From: Parendozoicomonas callyspongiae
Lineage (GTDB): Bacteria > Pseudomonadota > Gammaproteobacteria > Pseudomonadales > Endozoicomonadaceae
DNA: 64,000 nucleotides
Assembly: GCF_023502345.1 (NCBI RefSeq)
Contig: NZ_JAMFLX010000012.1
Span: forward strand, 62,001 to 126,000
Direction of reading: 5' to 3'
Shown one piece after another: positions 63,861 to 64,000 of the stretch. Numbering within the stretch: the first letter of the stretch is position 1; every line of letters starts with the position of its first letter. The notes beneath the pieces are model-generated. The model had not been told where the DNA came from. It saw nothing but the letters and a program-made list of their open reading frames with translations, and did no database searches. The translations under genes were made by a program, and so were the position numbers.

Positions 63861-64000
63861 ATGGAATTTCTGGAAATCCTTGGCTATCTGCTTACTGGTT
63901 CGGTTGCCGGAACACTGGCCGGGCTGTTTGGCGTAGGTGGAGGCTTGATTATTGTTCCCGCCCTGGTCTTTGCCTTTCCATTGCAGGGTATTAACCCTGA
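63861..64000 (+). CDS. TauE/SafE-family permease, partial
   Basis: Starts at ATG 63861 (MEFLEILGYLLTGSVAG) and runs off the window after 46 codons. The first helix contains the family signature AGLFGVGGGLIIVPALVF. Members are sulfite, sulfonate or organic-anion exporters/importers of the DUF81 group. CTGGA precedes the start. Confidence 0.85.
   Translation, partial: MEFLEILGYLLTGSVAGTLAGLFGVGGGLIIVPALVFAFPLQGINP

Noticed and set aside
1-64000. CRISPR array, prophage or anti-phage system
   Set aside because: No regularly spaced repeats, integrase, phage structural genes or known defence modules were seen.

Overview
The window looks like a chromosomal segment of a marine gammaproteobacterium close to Endozoicomonas (order Oceanospirillales). 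Two things point there. The housekeeping genes follow the Pseudomonas-type order moeB-prmC-prfA-hemA | TPR lipoprotein-lolB-(ispE)-tRNA-Gln-prs-rplY-pth-ychF. Around and inside that order sit long host-directed or eukaryote-like proteins, as expected of an animal-associated bacterium. The genus call is inference; I could run no database search.

Layout. 1-5 kb: yajG lipoprotein, hemH, nhaA, and a translationally coupled pair of an acetyltransferase and a PuuE-like polysaccharide deacetylase. 5.6-9.6 kb (minus strand): hemA-prfA-prmC-moeB, joining haem synthesis, translation termination (PrmC methylates the GGQ glutamine of PrfA) and sulfur carrier activation. 9.9-13.9 kb (plus strand): a TPR lipoprotein, lolB, tRNA-Gln and prs. 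ispE is absent from its usual slot between lolB and the tRNA. 14.0-20.6 kb: one 2182-residue gene, splitting prs from rplY. It encodes two dynein-type AAA+ modules, several upstream segments that look like decayed copies of the same module, and a transglutaminase-like Cys-His-Asp domain. 21.0-29.3 kb: rplY-pth, then a FocA-type channel, a secreted protein and a MetP/MetS sodium symporter pair, all lying between pth and ychF.

29.4-35.1 kb is the most accessory stretch. It holds an edema-factor/ExoY-type nucleotidyl cyclase, a 5'-truncated histone-deacetylase-family remnant, an avidin-like secreted protein, cytochrome c', and an unknown pair with a Gln/Pro-rich N-terminus and a very basic C-terminal tail. 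35.2-41.7 kb: cytochrome b561, yejK, a TetR regulator, a 171-bp imperfect palindromic element, an enoyl-CoA hydratase-like gene, a PqaA-like pseudogene with an internal deletion, a ferredoxin-reductase and yjdM. 42-54 kb: class I fumarase, an unknown secreted protein, azlCD, the ornithine-lipid pair olsB-olsA, an acyl-CoA dehydrogenase-like protein, a VUT-type transporter, rlmJ, a GST-like protein, a chalcone-isomerase-like protein and small orphans. 53-59 kb: a HAD phosphatase, rppH-ptsP and a GMC oxidoreductase. 59-64 kb: a TLC-domain membrane protein, a putative papain-like Cys/His protein, a DOPA-dioxygenase-like protein, a TANGO2/NRDE protein, a 5'-truncated IS1-family element beside an orphan gene fragment, and the start of a TauE/SafE permease.

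The best candidates for undescribed biology are the AAA+/transglutaminase giant, the nucleotidyl cyclase with its basic N-terminal patch, the avidin-like protein lacking two expected tryptophans, and the TLC and NNC-motif proteins. There is no CRISPR array, rRNA operon, prophage or recognisable anti-phage system.
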